Program-made: the position numbers and the translations under genes | The notes under the pieces: model-generated | Databases searched by the model: none | The model's input: the letters and a program-made list of their open reading frames with translations, nothing else | Told to the model about the DNA's origin: nothing | From: Myoxocephalus aenaeus | Taxonomy: Eukaryota > Chordata > Actinopteri > Perciformes > Cottidae | Assembly: GCA_038501785.1 (NCBI GenBank) | Contig: JBAMJR010000013.1 | Location: forward strand, 4,346,501 to 4,410,500 | Reading direction: 5' to 3' | Length of the DNA: 64,000 nucleotides | In this document: positions 1 to 13,035 of the stretch, piece after piece | Layout of the letters: every line of letters begins with the position of its first letter | Position numbering within the stretch: position 1 is the first letter of the stretch

Positions 1-1179
1 TTATACCATAGGTGTGATGCACAGACACTGCAAGAGGAAAAGTTTCAAGCCGGACATGAAGAAAAACACGCTGTCAATGAATGACATCTAGGGTTTTGCC
101 GACTTGCCAAATATCAATGTTGTTGTCTGAGGGTACAGTTAAATATTTTGTTCTAGTCAACAAAAAAATCTGATCACTTGTGGACACAGTTGACCTCCCG
201 GTCACAAGCTCGCCTCTCTTGACAACTTTGTTGTGCACAGTTATTGGGGCCTGTGTCCGTGTCACCCTGATCTGCATTAATGCGGCAGACTGATCTCCTC
301 AATTAATCCAGTAATCATTTATGAACTCGGGCTGGTTGAGCAGAACCGCTGTCTCTCTGTCGTTGCTGCTCACGAGCATTAGCGCAGCTCCGTGTGCCTG
401 CACTGCAGAGCAGCGAATCACTCAGAAGTGGATTCACCCACTTGCTCACTAAAATATTGTTCATTTTCTGGGTATAGCTTGAGAGGAGAAGCTAAAACGC
501 TTCTTTAACCGATATCGAGAGAAAGAATGAGATGGCTGACCGTCACCATTAATTCTGGTACTTACCAGTTCCTTCTAGCAGCACAAAAGATTGTCTCAGA
601 GAGTAACATTTACATGAAAGTCATCGTACTTTATAATGTTTCTTTAGCTTACCGATCTATAAATGTCAGCATGCTGCCTGAATGCTTTTGTATTTTCTTT
701 CCCACCGTTTTTTGGGTTGTAGATGACTTTCAGCCATGAATCTGTTTTATCGAAATACTGGCAACAACAGATAACATTACTGACAGATTACCGAATGCAA
801 GATGCTTCTTATTAACAGTAGAGCCAAAGGTCAAGTGGCTAAAGCAAGGTCTGAACAAGACATATTTTGGGTGGCAAAGAAGCGTGTTTATAATCAGAAG
901 CCTGAAGCTACAGTGTGTAGCGTCCGTCTTCACACTATTGTTTAGTTTTTATTTGCTGATGGAAAATGTCTTTGTAGTTTGGTCTTTTTTTCTGACAGTT
1001 CTTACAAAAAGGTTGTCAACTCATATTTGTGTCATAGTTTCCTTTGACGAAATGAACAATGCTTGGGACAGATATGACAAACATTGTATAGCTGCACAAA
1101 ATAAAACACAGAAATGACTACATTTACTCAAAAATCAACTCCCAAACTGGAATTACACAGTATCATATTTTGCAAGTAC
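1..1179. other. AT-rich non-coding DNA, no gene seen
   Basis: Only short open frames occur on both strands, the longest about 77 codons, and none has recognisable motifs, repeats or splice-bordered structure. A minus-strand frame at 74-277 (67 codons) is composition-wise the most protein-like but has no recognisable family. I see no repeat or RNA gene here. Confidence 0.5.
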
Positions 1180-1307
1180 CTGAGCCAGCTGACTGCCAGT
1201 CATCCCTTTCGGTGATCCGGTTGGTGCAGTGGCAGATGTTTTTTTTTTTACAAGTCCTTCCACAGAAGACAGCAGCAGGGCAGAGGAGGCCTTCAAAGAT
1301 GTTAAGT
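1180..1307 (-). CDS. candidate coding exon, unidentified protein
   Basis: Read on the minus strand, this 128-bp segment is preceded by a pyrimidine-rich tract ending in CAG (at about 1308-1320) and followed by CAG|GTACTT, a good donor. One frame is open throughout and gives a serine/alanine/lysine/glycine-rich peptide with the pieces SSALLLSSVEG, LVKKKTSAT and GSPKGMTGSQLAQ. This looks more like protein than the surrounding sequence. A longer exon, using the stronger acceptor near 1520-1526 (a long CT run then CAG), would contain in-frame stops in every frame, so only the short version could code. The protein family is not recognised. The alternatives are a UTR or lncRNA exon, or chance. The same strand carries another candidate exon at 56807-56923. 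Confidence 0.22.
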
Positions 1308-3055
1308 CTGACAGGGACAGTAAATCAGCTGTGCCAGGCCTTACGCCTGAAGCATCATGCAGTGGCTTAATCCTGTGTGAATCAATGTGCAGAGGGCTGG
1401 GACTGTGTCACACCTCCAGCAGCACTGAGTGGTATTAACTCCCTGGCGCTGGCTCTGTCAAGTACCCTGCACCCACTGATGTTCCCACAGAGGTTGGCAC
1501 AAGAGTCAGCCTACAGGGTCTGAGGTGGGAGAAAAGAGAGACGGAAAAAAAGAGACACTGATATAAACGTCTGATACCACAGCACAGTAAAAATCTGACA
1601 CCTCATACAATTACATTCTTTAGATTATATTTCTTACACATGATGCATTGCAGCTATTTTGCATCTCAGAGGTGTGCACAAGATGCAGACATCTATTCTG
1701 TCTTATCTTAGCAGAAAGATCTCAGAGAAAGTTTCTGTGCATATAAAAAAGGATTACTATGTGTCCCAAATTTAGATTTGCTGCCGCTACAGAGGAGGGA
1801 GCGCAACGTCACGTATGCATCGTATTAGCACAAGGGTGGTTGTTGTTTCTGAATTTTACATTAAACAGCCGGGCTTACAATCATGATTTGTCACTGCGTC
1901 ACGTTCTGACAGTAATATCAAAGACAAGAGTGCAGTTCAAGAGTAACAGCTTGGAATTGTGCTCTACTATGACATTCAATGATTACATGCTGAACCTTCC
2001 AGTCAAGCCTGTTCCGAGAACTCATCCACAGGAAACTTGGATTCTATTAACACCTCCTGCCCTCGAATCCCATCCACCCCAACACCTTTCCCCAATGGCC
2101 CCACCTCTAAGCTTCGCTCCCTTATTGACCTTCCTGGCCACGTTCCTGAAAACCCCAGGTCCCAGTGACCCAGACCTTATTTCCCAAGGCTTTTTAAGTG
2201 CTCTGCCTTGCCATTCCATGGCGGCTCAAATGAGCTTGTCTCTGTAACTGCACTTCTCTTTCCGTGGCTGGCTACTAACTAAATAAAAGACAACAAATAG
2301 GATGTAAGAAAGGTGCTCCTGGTGGGTGGAGCAAAATCAATTGTGAACATGCAGTTTCAACTAGGGCCAAGCAATTCATTTAATCTTTATTCAATCTCAA
2401 CCTTAGACTTCTATTACAGTCAAAGTGTGGGTGCTACCTCTCGCTGTTTTCTCACCTCTTGTGGATTTCTGGATCTAGCTATAGTTGGTATTGCAATAAT
2501 CATCACCGAAAGAAAAATAAAGACAGCAATAGGAAACTAGAATACAGTGTTTGATCAGAGGCTATCTTGGTCTAGATATCTGAACACCTTCACACAAATG
2601 TGTCAAATTTTGTATTTCTTTTTTGGAGTCTCGAGTTCAGCATTTTGGCCGTCGGCATCTTGTTTTTTTGAAACCAGAAGTGACACGAGAGGGTGAAACT
2701 ATAGTACAACCGATCGCAGAATTAGACATTTTAAGGGGACCTAAATGTTACAATTAACCGGAAAAAAAATCGCAACCTGACACTTTATCATGCTGTTGAC
2801 TTTTATTGGAGAAGTGTTTTAAAAAAAAGTGTCACTTTTACATCATAGAGCAAAGACTAAATATTACAAAAACCTCTCTTTATAACCAAATATAATTCAA
2901 CAGCACCGTAAACTGCCTCTGAGATTACCCTGCAGTTGAATCAACAACTTCCTACAACAGTTTTGAGAGGTTTTGTATTAGACTTAGTGTTGGGCTAAGG
3001 CTAGGCTAGTTATGTTAAGCTAATGTATCTGACCATTTCCAGCCGGGACAGCACA
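1308..3055. other. non-coding DNA with one long chance frame
   Basis: The plus strand has a 162-codon open frame at 1759-2247, long for this composition, but its product is a low-similarity mix with a proline/leucine-rich second half. It has no motif or domain I recognise and no promoter or polyadenylation context. I treat it as a chance frame. Nothing else is seen. Confidence 0.4.
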
Positions 3056-3152
3056 GCCTCTACAGGCCTGTCCTCTCTGTAGAGGCCTAGAGGCCTGTCG
3101 TCCCTGTAGAGGCCTGTTACAGGACTGTCCTCTACAGGCCTGTCCCCTACAG
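3056..3152. repeat. degenerate GC-rich minisatellite
   Basis: About five imperfect copies of a unit built around AGGCCTGTC and CTGTAGAGGCC or CTACAGG, some in inverted orientation, so that the tract can also fold on itself. AGGCCT is itself palindromic. A minus-strand frame of about 65 codons at 3020-3217 is a by-product of this repeat (repeating Cys-Arg-Gly-Gln) and is not a gene. Confidence 0.75.
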
Positions 3153-6100
3153 CTTTCTCTGCTCCACTCTATAGAGTTCACCCCAAAGACAGAAGTGTCC
3201 ACCACAGTCTCCTCCAACCTGGCTCATGCTTCACACCTTTCGCCGAGAGCTGGTTATCTCCTCCGGTTTGGCACCAAACGCCCTCTTGACACAACCATAG
3301 AAGGTTCGCTCTAGCCTACATCACAGGCATTGGTTTCCTTTAATATCCATCCTAGAGAGCGTATTTAGATGTATCATCTGTGGTGTGTCTAGCCTACCAG
3401 TGTTTTGCCGTCTTACTGCACATGTATTGTAGCTCTGAGGCATTTATTTTTCTTTTAAAACCTCAGCAAGTTTGTACAAAACAACCTGACAGAATCTTAG
3501 CGTTACCCCTTGCTCCGAATAGCTGCTAATATGACAACCTCTACATTTACTAAAAGCAACCGAAACACTGCACACGGTACAAAAAAAATGGATCTAACTG
3601 TTTTCCCAGTAGTATTTACACGTTATAAGCTCAACATCAAAGTGAAAATATTATTATATTCAAATTGTCATAATAAAATACCTGGTTTGGATATGTGATC
3701 ATACCATTAAAGTCCCATTGAGATTAACCATTATAAACTTGTTCAGGTTCAACCAATCATCAACCTCTTCTTTAAAAAAAGCCAAGTACACCCACATTTT
3801 AGTTTTTCTTAAAACTGCGTCCCTCTTGCTTGGGACAAATCTGCAAACTTGGGTGTTAATGTCTTCGTACCCACTTTGCACCATGTCATTTTCACAACTG
3901 TTGCTTCTTTTTTTCAGGCTGCAAAACAAGATGTGATTATTTTAAAGAGGTATGAGGATGATCTATGGGCAATGTAAAATATTCTAAAATATTCTGCTCA
4001 TGTGGGTCGATGTTAAGCTTGACCGTCCCCTTCACGTTACCTTCTGTCAAATGATTTATAGTCGCCTTCTCTAACAGTTCATTGTTTTCATTTCATCTGA
4101 ATGTCTGAAAACAAACACCGTTTTTCATGTCTAGGCTTGGGAATATTCACTGACTCAAGCCTTTACAACACGCTGTACATCAGCAGACAAATGTCAAACT
4201 CAACGACGGTGCCTTGCCAATAATCATATCACTGAAACAAACCATATGTTTTATGCAATCCTTCAACAAAATGAAATAAGAAAATAAATCCCAGCGTGTT
4301 AAGATGTTGTACAGGGCTGTATTTGACAGAAAGAGGTATCTCTCTGCCTCAAACAGCCTGACAGTCCTGCTGCTCCTGTAGCCGGGTTGTGAACTCAATC
4401 AGCTGCATGTTTATCGTTGTGGCACGGAACATACTATGCCTCTTTCTGCCTGCCTCCATGTGCTGGAGGTGCAGTAGTTAAGCAAACTGACAGGGTCACA
4501 GCATTGATAAGGGCAGTAGAGACTTTTAACTCAGCCGCGCCACCCAGCCTCACCGTACGAAGATCAGTTAACTGATACCATTCATTAACTCTTGAGTCTC
4601 TCTTTTTTCTACAAAAATTGGGATTTTTTATTGTGATGCTTCTTTTCTTTTCTTTGTTTCTAAATATTTATATGAAAAAAATACTCTTGGGCTAGAAATT
4701 GAATCAGTGTATTTGCTGGCCTGGAAGCACGTGCGTCTTTACACGATTGTGGCATTACAGTGATTAATTACAAAGCAAATGTGATCAGACAGGGTAAATT
4801 TGAAATTGGCAAAAATGTGGCACCAGAATGTTTAAATATAGACGAGCTTCAGCAGATCTCTTAATCAAATTACTTACGTCAAATACTATTACTGAGAGGA
4901 AATCTGTACTTCAGTTCACCTAAGTGTATTTTTAATTGACTAAAAATCTGCAAATTCCTAAATAATCTCAATCGCAGTATTTCTTAGTGAGATATTAACA
5001 TCCAATGAAAGGAAAAATTAAACCAGGCAAAGCTGTGACCCATAGCGCCGTCTAAATCTCAAAATCTAATCTCGGATCCAGAATCAGTGCTTAGTGTGAT
5101 CTATTTCAGCCCGGCCTCATATGTACTGGATATCAAAACTATCCAGTCAGCCAGGGACATGGCACGCATTAAGAATACCACTGATGTAGTTTAACGGTTA
5201 ATATATCCTGATGCTTAATGTAGAATTATGCATCAAAGCTGCTTTGATGATGTGAAAGTGTGTTTAATTCCATATACAGTAGCTGGATGTTCACGCATCA
5301 TTCACTTTCACACATGTCCGTGTTCAAAGCGATTCAAAATCCTTTCGGGTAAAATTAAGCTAATTGATGTGATGACTAAAACAAAGCCACAGAGCATTGC
5401 ATTGTTAGCCAGATCATCTGCACTTTTTCACATCCATAAATATTTCATCAGACATGATAAGGGATCTCAGAGGATGTCAAATTAACGCAGAACAATAGCA
5501 CAATGGCTAAAAAATGATAAGCTTTTTTTCTATGTATTGATGTGAACATGCTCCATAAGAATAACGTCTCCAAGGGGAGAAAAAAAAACGGAAATGGCGA
5601 AAGCTGCTTTCGGTGAAAAGACACCTCTCATCCTCTGTATACAGAATTAATTGGTAATGTTTCAGGTAGTTCATCTTCAGTACAAATAAAGGAGCGACAG
5701 TCCCTTTAGAAGCTGTGACAGTATGTGCAGAAATAGAGCAAAAAAGGATTTGGAGCAGAAACAGACACGAAAAACAAACGTCTCTGCTTTCTGTAGCGGA
5801 GCTGAGAAATTATTCCACAAAACACGGAACGAGGGAGATGGAGAGCTTGAAAGAGAAACAAACCGTTCCTGGATAACCGGATTTGTCTTGTGTGAACGTT
5901 CCACCTGGCCTCCAAGCCTCTACCTTCCATTCATTAAAAAAAGCTTATAATTAACGCTGCACTGGCTGTAATCCTGGTCACTCTGTCTTCTCTTTTTAAA
6001 TTGATAGGAGTGTCTCGTGGGACTGGGGTATGCAGGTGAGCGTGTATGAGGCCTGACTGCTGAGGATCCGGAGGGGATTGTCACCCAAAGAGGCAGCCAT

Positions 6101-6228
6101 CAGTGTGAGCGAGGGGGCGGCGTGACGGCGTCAGGATTAATTTTGAGGGGGCCCAGTTGCTGAGGCGGACTGATAACACGGGTCAGCAGTTGCAGGGACA
6201 CTTGGACCCTGAAGCTCAGAGTGTCTCT
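3153..6228. other. AT-rich non-coding DNA
   Basis: No recognisable gene, RNA or mobile element. Overlapping frames on both strands at 5677-5950 are short and carry no known motif. A small GC-rich pocket at about 6030-6130 contains a GGGGGCGG box but no other promoter features. Confidence 0.45.
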
Positions 6229-6272
6229 CTGTGTGTGTTTGTGTGTGTGTGTGTGTGTGGGTGTGGGGGGGG
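6229..6272. repeat. (GT)n microsatellite with G-rich end
   Basis: An alternating GT run of about 28 bases that passes into GTGTGGGGGGGGG. This is a typical dinucleotide microsatellite of fish DNA. The opposing frame at 6137-6322 (repeating His-Thr) is an artefact of it. Confidence 0.9.
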
Positions 6273-6941
6273 GCACCTCTGTTGAAGCAGTCCAGAAATA
6301 GCTGAAACCTGCAAAAAGTCAATTATATAGATGGCGAAAATGTGGAAGAGAGGGAACCATGGGTGAAATTAAAAGCCTAGTTCTTGTGATAAGTGTTGAC
6401 GATGTGAAGTCTTCACCAGAAGAGTAGTAGTAGGAGTTTCTGTACAAAAAAACTAATACAACTCCAGTATGTTTGAGAAAGAGGTTGTATGGTGTTGAAA
6501 CAAAAAAAGATGGGAACGTAATATTCTAGTTTGACACAAGATTGTGTAGCTGCTGTTGTTTTCAATGTGAAAAATCAACACAATATCAACAATTAACAAC
6601 AGGCCTTTACGAGTTTTATTTTCTATGAATAGCTCAGGCTACAATACATTGACCTTTTTTCAATGCAGTGTGCCGCAGTCTGACAATAAGAGTAAAAGAA
6701 AACAATCGTACGACTTAATTCTCCTAAGCCACTTCAAAGGAGGCTTTGCATAATCAACGTATACATTTTAAAGCAGAATTGCACATTTTTAGATCAAGGC
6801 ACAGCCGAGACGTTGCAAATATTTGAAAATAAAGCGTCTGTCAAGAAGGCCATAACAGGTCAACTAGCACAAGACGGGGCACAGAAAGTTAATTAGTGCT
6901 GCAGACAAAAAAAAAACACAAGTTAGGACGACCAACTTTGC
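6273..6941. other. AT-rich non-coding DNA, nothing seen
   Basis: No open frame worth reporting and no repeat recognised. Confidence 0.45.
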
Positions 6942-6988
6942 TGAACCAAAGAGAATCTGCAAAGTCTTTGCAGATTCTCTTTGGTTCA
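6942..6988. repeat. near-perfect 47-bp palindrome
   Basis: Two 23-bp arms (6942-6964 and 6966-6988) are exactly complementary, separated by one base. A transcript would fold to a perfect stem with almost no loop, which is unlike a microRNA precursor (those need a loop and usually have bulges). It more likely arose by template switching or as a foldback remnant of a mobile element. Confidence 0.85.
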
Positions 6989-9900
6989 TGCATGAAGGCA
7001 CCTTTTTTTTGTACTTTGAGTCTTTATACTTTGAGTATTATTATCTTTTGCATGCTCGCAATTCTAAATGTCAGAACATTATGTTCACTTTGTTCACTGA
7101 CCTTTCCAAACCCATCAACACTGTAGGCAGCACTAATAACCCAGACACGCACAGCCATGTTTTTATCTCGTACTGTGCTATTTACATATTTGAACAACGA
7201 GCCAATTGCTATGCAATGACCTATTGTTTATTCATGTGCTGAAAGACAACATGTGTGTGTGACATTATCAATCCAAAACTGTATAGGGGATTAGAAGACA
7301 AAAGGTGTCTTATTTCAACTGAAAAGACACTTTATCATCAGAGGGATGCTAAACGCAGATAATTCACAACTATTTATTTCTTTGGTTTATCAAAATGAAA
7401 TGAACATTGACAAAACCTATGCAACTAAAATGTTGTTTTAGATTTTTGATTAGCACCAAAGAAGTGCTAATAGTCACAGACCGCTAACGCACACAGAAAC
7501 ACATATAAAGCAACTTTAAGCCTGTCCCAGGAAATGCCACTGCCTCAGAACTCAAAGTTCACATTTTGAGGGGTGAGGGGAAACAAGTTGGCGCTTTGTG
7601 CTATAAGGAGCCGCCAGTATTGTGCAGGGAGATAAGGGCACAGGACAATAGAGAAAGGCTGCATGAGTCTGTAGCCGTCTGGATTATCAGAGTGCAGCCG
7701 TGGACAGAGAGCAGAGAAGACGAGAGGCTGGCCCGGCGTCTGTTACTGGGAATTATTGTTCCATGTAGAGGAAAGCCAGTCAAACGGGTGACTTCCTGTA
7801 TTGATTGATGGGTGTTTCAGGGATTAAACCTTAACCTTGTATCGATCCAGTTCACTCTGCCAGTGTGGATACAGGGGGAAGGCGCTAGTCTCCAGACAGC
7901 TGTTACTGGTTTCTACATTTGAAAGTGCTGTTTAAGGGCCTATCTATCTTTGCATGCATGAATCAATGGACAGCAGGCTAAAAATATTAACACGAAATCC
8001 AGACTGCTTTCGATGAATGAATTGTGGTGCCATAGAGAAATATACCTGTCATGTACTTCAGGAAAAGAAAAAGTGTTATTTACAAACAATGTCTGACCCA
8101 GATCTGACAGGCAGCCATGTGCACTGCAAATAAAGCAGCGCTGTTAGCTCGCCAATACGATAGGTGATGTCAGTCAGAAAGCGTTGGCGCCGCACAAGGG
8201 GGATGAGCAGGAGATGGAGGTGATGCAATTTGTCACTCACTCCACGGATGTTTATGTAGGGTGTAACATGAAAGGGAATAAGTGCCTCCTCGTATCGAGT
8301 ACGCAGACAATGTTTTGGCAGCTGCAATTAGGCTCTTCGCAGAGCGTGTGAGCATTTGATGGGAATTGTCTTCCCCCCTCCCCTTGCAGGCTTTAAAAGA
8401 ATACACAATCATTTGTGGGGATTAGTCTGTGAATGATAGCAACATAATGATGACAGGAGAGGGTGGCACTTTTAAATGATGGAAACATCATCATTCATGT
8501 CTTCCTGGTAGATGATCAGCTGCAGTGTTCCATATTCACCATTTAGCGCACGCTATGGCGGAATCTCATTTGCAAGAATAAGTGGATCATGATTGTGATT
8601 ATGCTTCTGCAGCCTCACACAAAGTCTCCAAAGTCTCAGAGAGGGAAAACATGTGCACATTTTCTTCAAACTCGTTTGGTTTCTCTTTTCTTGTGTGATC
8701 TCGAGGCTTTATATTTTGGTGATTTCTATAGTTTGTGTCCATGATTCTAGCCTTGTCTGTCTTTTCCATCTTCTCTCTTCCTCTAATCCCTTCTATAAAC
8801 CCATTTATCACGACTGTTTTGAGAATAGCTATAAACAATGTTGAGTGTTAAAGCCAATGTGGAAGTGCTTTTAACAGCATTTACTTCAGCAGCAAGATAC
8901 CAGACTGTACTTTTCAGCACTGCAATGTGTTCTCTGTATTGTACTGCAGTGGTTCCCATTTGCTTCAGGCCATGAGGAAACAGAATTATTCTGCAAAAAG
9001 AAAGGAGCTGAATTACCATTATATAACGCTGTAGACTATTTGTGTGGTAATTACCTTAACTTTGGCTATTAGTGCTATATCTTCCTTAATCACTCCCTGT
9101 CACACACATTAGAACAAATATCCCTTATTGGCTGATCCCCAAGAACATAGTTAATACAGAAATGGCATATAGTGCAGACATGTTGGGGACCCCTGCTGTA
9201 TTCGAGTACTTAGAACATACCTTTACATATTCCCTGTGCGCAAATTTAGATTTAATGGCTGAATTAACATTTTTAATGTCCCCTTATTATTGAACCCATT
9301 AGGTTGTTTTTTCACTCAAGCCTGGACTGGACTGGATTACTTACTATTCCAGAGGAAGGTCCACATTAAACTATTTGCCCTGCTCCTCTGTAACTGGACA
9401 CCTTGTTCAGGATAGCATTTGAGACATTACCAATATATAGGAGGCGGTCCTGTAAGAGGCAGCTGCTGCCAGAAAATAATTGAATGATCATCGTTTGTTG
9501 GCTAAAATAGGACTCAAAGATAATGTCAAAAAATACAAGGTGGACTGGGCTTACATTATGCAAGCACCAACAGGTGCAGGTTAAACAAAGATGTGTTTGA
9601 GTAGTACACGCCCATTTAGCTCGGAACATGAGCTGAATATCCTAATGTCATGTCTCTGCATTCCAGATGGATTGATGAAAAAAAAACATTACATATAAAA
9701 ATACATTTTGGAACAGCGCTTGGAAGTAGTTTGGGCTCTTTGTAGTCCAGACCGGTTCGGTCTTGTACCAGTCGAGGGTTTGACAGGCAGCTGTCACCCT
9801 TTTCTTTCGTGTTTGAAACTCGAAACTTTAAATGATGCTGGAAAAATGTTAACTTGGCACGTCTAGCGAAGACAATTATACGACAGAGAGGGCCTATATA

Positions 9901-12900
9901 AGCAGTCCATGTGTGGTGGGAAAGAAAAAAACCTATTTAAATGGTTAAGAGCCAGACCTACAGTATAGAGCGAGGAAGAGTTGTTTTCATACTGAATTCA
10001 CCATTAAGTCCATTAGAAGCAATACTATTCAGCAAATAACACTAAGGTCTTACACATTACAGTAAATAGTTACCAAATGCAAATCGGATTACTTCCCCTG
10101 TATTGAGATCATTGTATTTCTAAAGTGCAACATTTTACACACAAAAAAAGATCAGTTTTCTTACTTTATATACTACTGGCCTAGTTTTACTCAGCATATA
10201 AGGAAAACATGTACCAGATCAGACAAGATGCACAATGGATGGCATATTCATGACAGCACTTGTATGAATTAATATAAACATTATTTATAAAAACAGTATG
10301 GTCCTTTAATTAACTATGCGGCATAATAACGTGGTTAAAATATCTACTATAGCTACTGTTCCCTGTAGCATACGCTTTTATCTTTTGCTAGTGTGGAAGC
10401 AGCTGCAACCAGTATATCCCTGTCAGGGAAAATAAAGAACAACTTCACTCAACCTGAGAGAGATTAGGATTTAGGAAAGGCTACACCAATTCTGGTCCAA
10501 GAAAGGCCAGTATTTTTTTTTCTCAGTCTGTGCTACAAAAATAGCGCCCATTGTATTTGCTGCAGAGACTTGTACAAAGTGAATATGACACGCAAAGGAA
10601 GGTTTCCTTTCTTAACCAGTTAATCCGTGCTGTAGAGTCAGAGCACGAAAGGCAGAAATAGAATATCACAGAAAACCAAGCGTTTCCGTAAAAAAATGAA
10701 ACATCAGTAGAATTTGCCATCATGCTGGAAGAATGCAAACATTGAAACTGTTTTTGTATAAGTGATTGGATTTTGATTGGACACACTTTAAAATGACCTT
10801 CACTTTCTTATTTCACTTAATGAGTATGTCAGTGTAGATTTAACAAGTTATTAACATGTTATAGGGTTGGGAAGTTATATCATCTTCTTAATGAGTTATG
10901 TATTAGTAACTGCTTAACCTTTAGACATTCTGCATCTCAAAGCCACACATTCTTTACATTAGATGCATTCCTTGCAAAAGAATATCAGTCAACATATTCT
11001 TCTGTATAGACACAGCCTGCCACTGCGCTGTATGATTGCATCACATCTCCAAAACAAGCCAGAGGATGTGTACGTCATTACCAGACTGATGCACATGCAA
11101 ATATCATTATAATACATCAAACGGATTTGAAAGAAATATGTATCTTTAATACAAAAACATTTAATTATTTGTATGGCATGTTAGAAACAAAAAGGGGGTC
11201 ATTATTAAATAACGACTATGCTTTTATTACAGTTACAATTCAGTAAAAGAGTTGAGTGTAAGTCTCTCACATCACAACAGCCACTAAATATATAATATCT
11301 CAGCTAATTGACTCTATTCACAATTCTATAGACAATTTAAGTCAGAAAAATCAGACCATAATGCAATTAGTCTGCTTTATATTGACTGAGCAAAGCCTGT
11401 ATTATTTTGATTGGAGTCTAACAGAAGGGAAAGGTTTTCAAGATGACTTAAAGGACGGCAGCAAAGAGCTTTTAAAAACTGGCTGTGACGTCAATCTTCA
11501 AGATGCCACTCCTTGTTCTTGGAAGTAGGAAGTCAAGAGGTCAAAGGCAAAAGACGATGTGGAGGTCACTCCAGTTGACATACGTTTGCGAACTAGGCTG
11601 GCCCGTGCTCATGAAGAATCTCTCTTAGGAATCAGGTGGAAAATGAAAGTAGAATTCAAGATACTCCTACCTCAGACCTAGACATGTCAACAAGCTGGAG
11701 AAGCAACTGCACAGGATGAGCTGGGTCTATATTCTATCTATACATAAATAATCTACATCAAATTCAACTCTGACCAGGGCCCCCCTCCACGGCATAGATC
11801 TTTCACAGCCGCTGCTTTACAGTACAACCCCCAATTCAAAGGCTCTTTGATGGAAGCAACTCTTGTCGTACAGAGAGGGTGCTGATGCCAGTGAGACAAG
11901 ACGGAATCCGTTACAGATCGCTAAACAATGGCGATAATAACCGTGTTTAATAGCGTTTTGGTCTTGAAACTGACTCTCTGATCTTATGCCAATGGTCCAT
12001 GAATTGTTTTTGAATCCTCAAACATATGGAGCTTGGAGGATAATTCTTGGTGTTTTATGCTGGGTGTGTTCTGGTTGTTTTGTCGCGTGCAGCTTCAGGT
12101 TTGAAGCATTTGTGAGTACAAGACGGCTCAAAGCAACATCGATAACTAATCTACAAAATGTACACATTGTTTAATGCGTATTTGATGAATGTACTAGGAT
12201 TGAAACGATTCCTCAAGGAACATTAAATAAAAAAAAACATCCATACAAAGTGCACAGACCAAGATCTGATGCTGACTTGACTGTGCAAACTAACAGTGGA
12301 AGAAAGAGAAAACAGGTCGAAGTCAAAAGATGAGCCTGGCAGTAAACAAAAAAAGAAATATCCACATTTTGGGAGCCTTTCAATTTCACCGGGGTCAAAG
12401 TAGCCAGGAAGCACTATACCTGGTCTGAGATGGGGTCGGTCTCTGGAACACAGTGTTAACACAATGGCAGAGATCCAATTGCACTGCAGTGCCATAACAA
12501 TCAATGTGTACAGTACCACATGTATATGTGTTGCAGCAATTGAGGCTTGAGGGAAATTCGCTAGGTTTTAAATTATACATGGTTTTAAATGAACCATGAT
12601 TTACATAAAGGCAATCGAACCTGACAATTTTTGCAATGCCTCTGTAGACATAAAATGATTGACTGGCATGTAAAACCTCTCAGCCTGTTATCCGCCTAAC
12701 CCCAGAGAGGAGTTGGAAAGTTTCTAGGTGTGTTGTGTATAGGTTATGACAGGGGCTGTGCATCAGCAGAGCGCTCCGTCTGACCTTCCCTGCTGCTGAG
12801 CCCATTACGCTTCAATTAACGACAGCGGCCTGCTGCGACCAGAAGGAACAGATGCTGGGCCCGCATGGCGGTAATTCAATGAGAGTCCCAGACAGGGGGA

Positions 12901-13012
12901 CACAGAACTTGATCCACCAATCAGGCACACCTATGCACAAGGGGATACAAATTTACTCTGCTGTATCGAGCCTTGAGACGGAGGAGCGAGAACCGTGACC
13001 TGGACTCCATGA
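6989..13012. other. long non-coding stretch
   Basis: About 6 kb with no gene, RNA or clear mobile element on either strand. Open frames are all under 90 codons. An alternating pattern of AT-rich and balanced segments fits intergenic or intronic DNA. The segment 12780-12960, with balanced composition, ATTACGC and CAATTAAC cores and no simple repeats, is a possible conserved regulatory element. The segment at 8490-8580 is similar in character. Confidence 0.45.
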
Positions 13013-13035
13013 AGCTCTCGCAGTATGCGAGAGCT
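13013..13035. repeat. short perfect hairpin
   Basis: Ten-base arms AGCTCTCGCA and TGCGAGAGCT flank a GTA spacer. A second small inverted repeat (GGGTAAT, TTG, ATTACCC) follows at about 13066-13083. Both are short enough to be chance, although two within 75 bp is unusual. Confidence 0.7.

Noticed and set aside
1759..2247. 162-codon open frame on the plus strand
   Set aside because: No motif, no splice or promoter context, and a proline/leucine-rich tail typical of chance frames; length alone is not enough.
6007..6034. Possible 28-bp micro-exon on the plus strand (TTGATAG acceptor, ATGCAG|GTGAGC donor)
   Set aside because: The donor is good but the exon is very short, the acceptor is ordinary, and no coding frame or partner exon is visible.
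6942..6988. Palindrome read as a microRNA precursor
   Set aside because: The arms are perfectly complementary with a one-base centre; a microRNA hairpin needs a loop and normally has mismatches.
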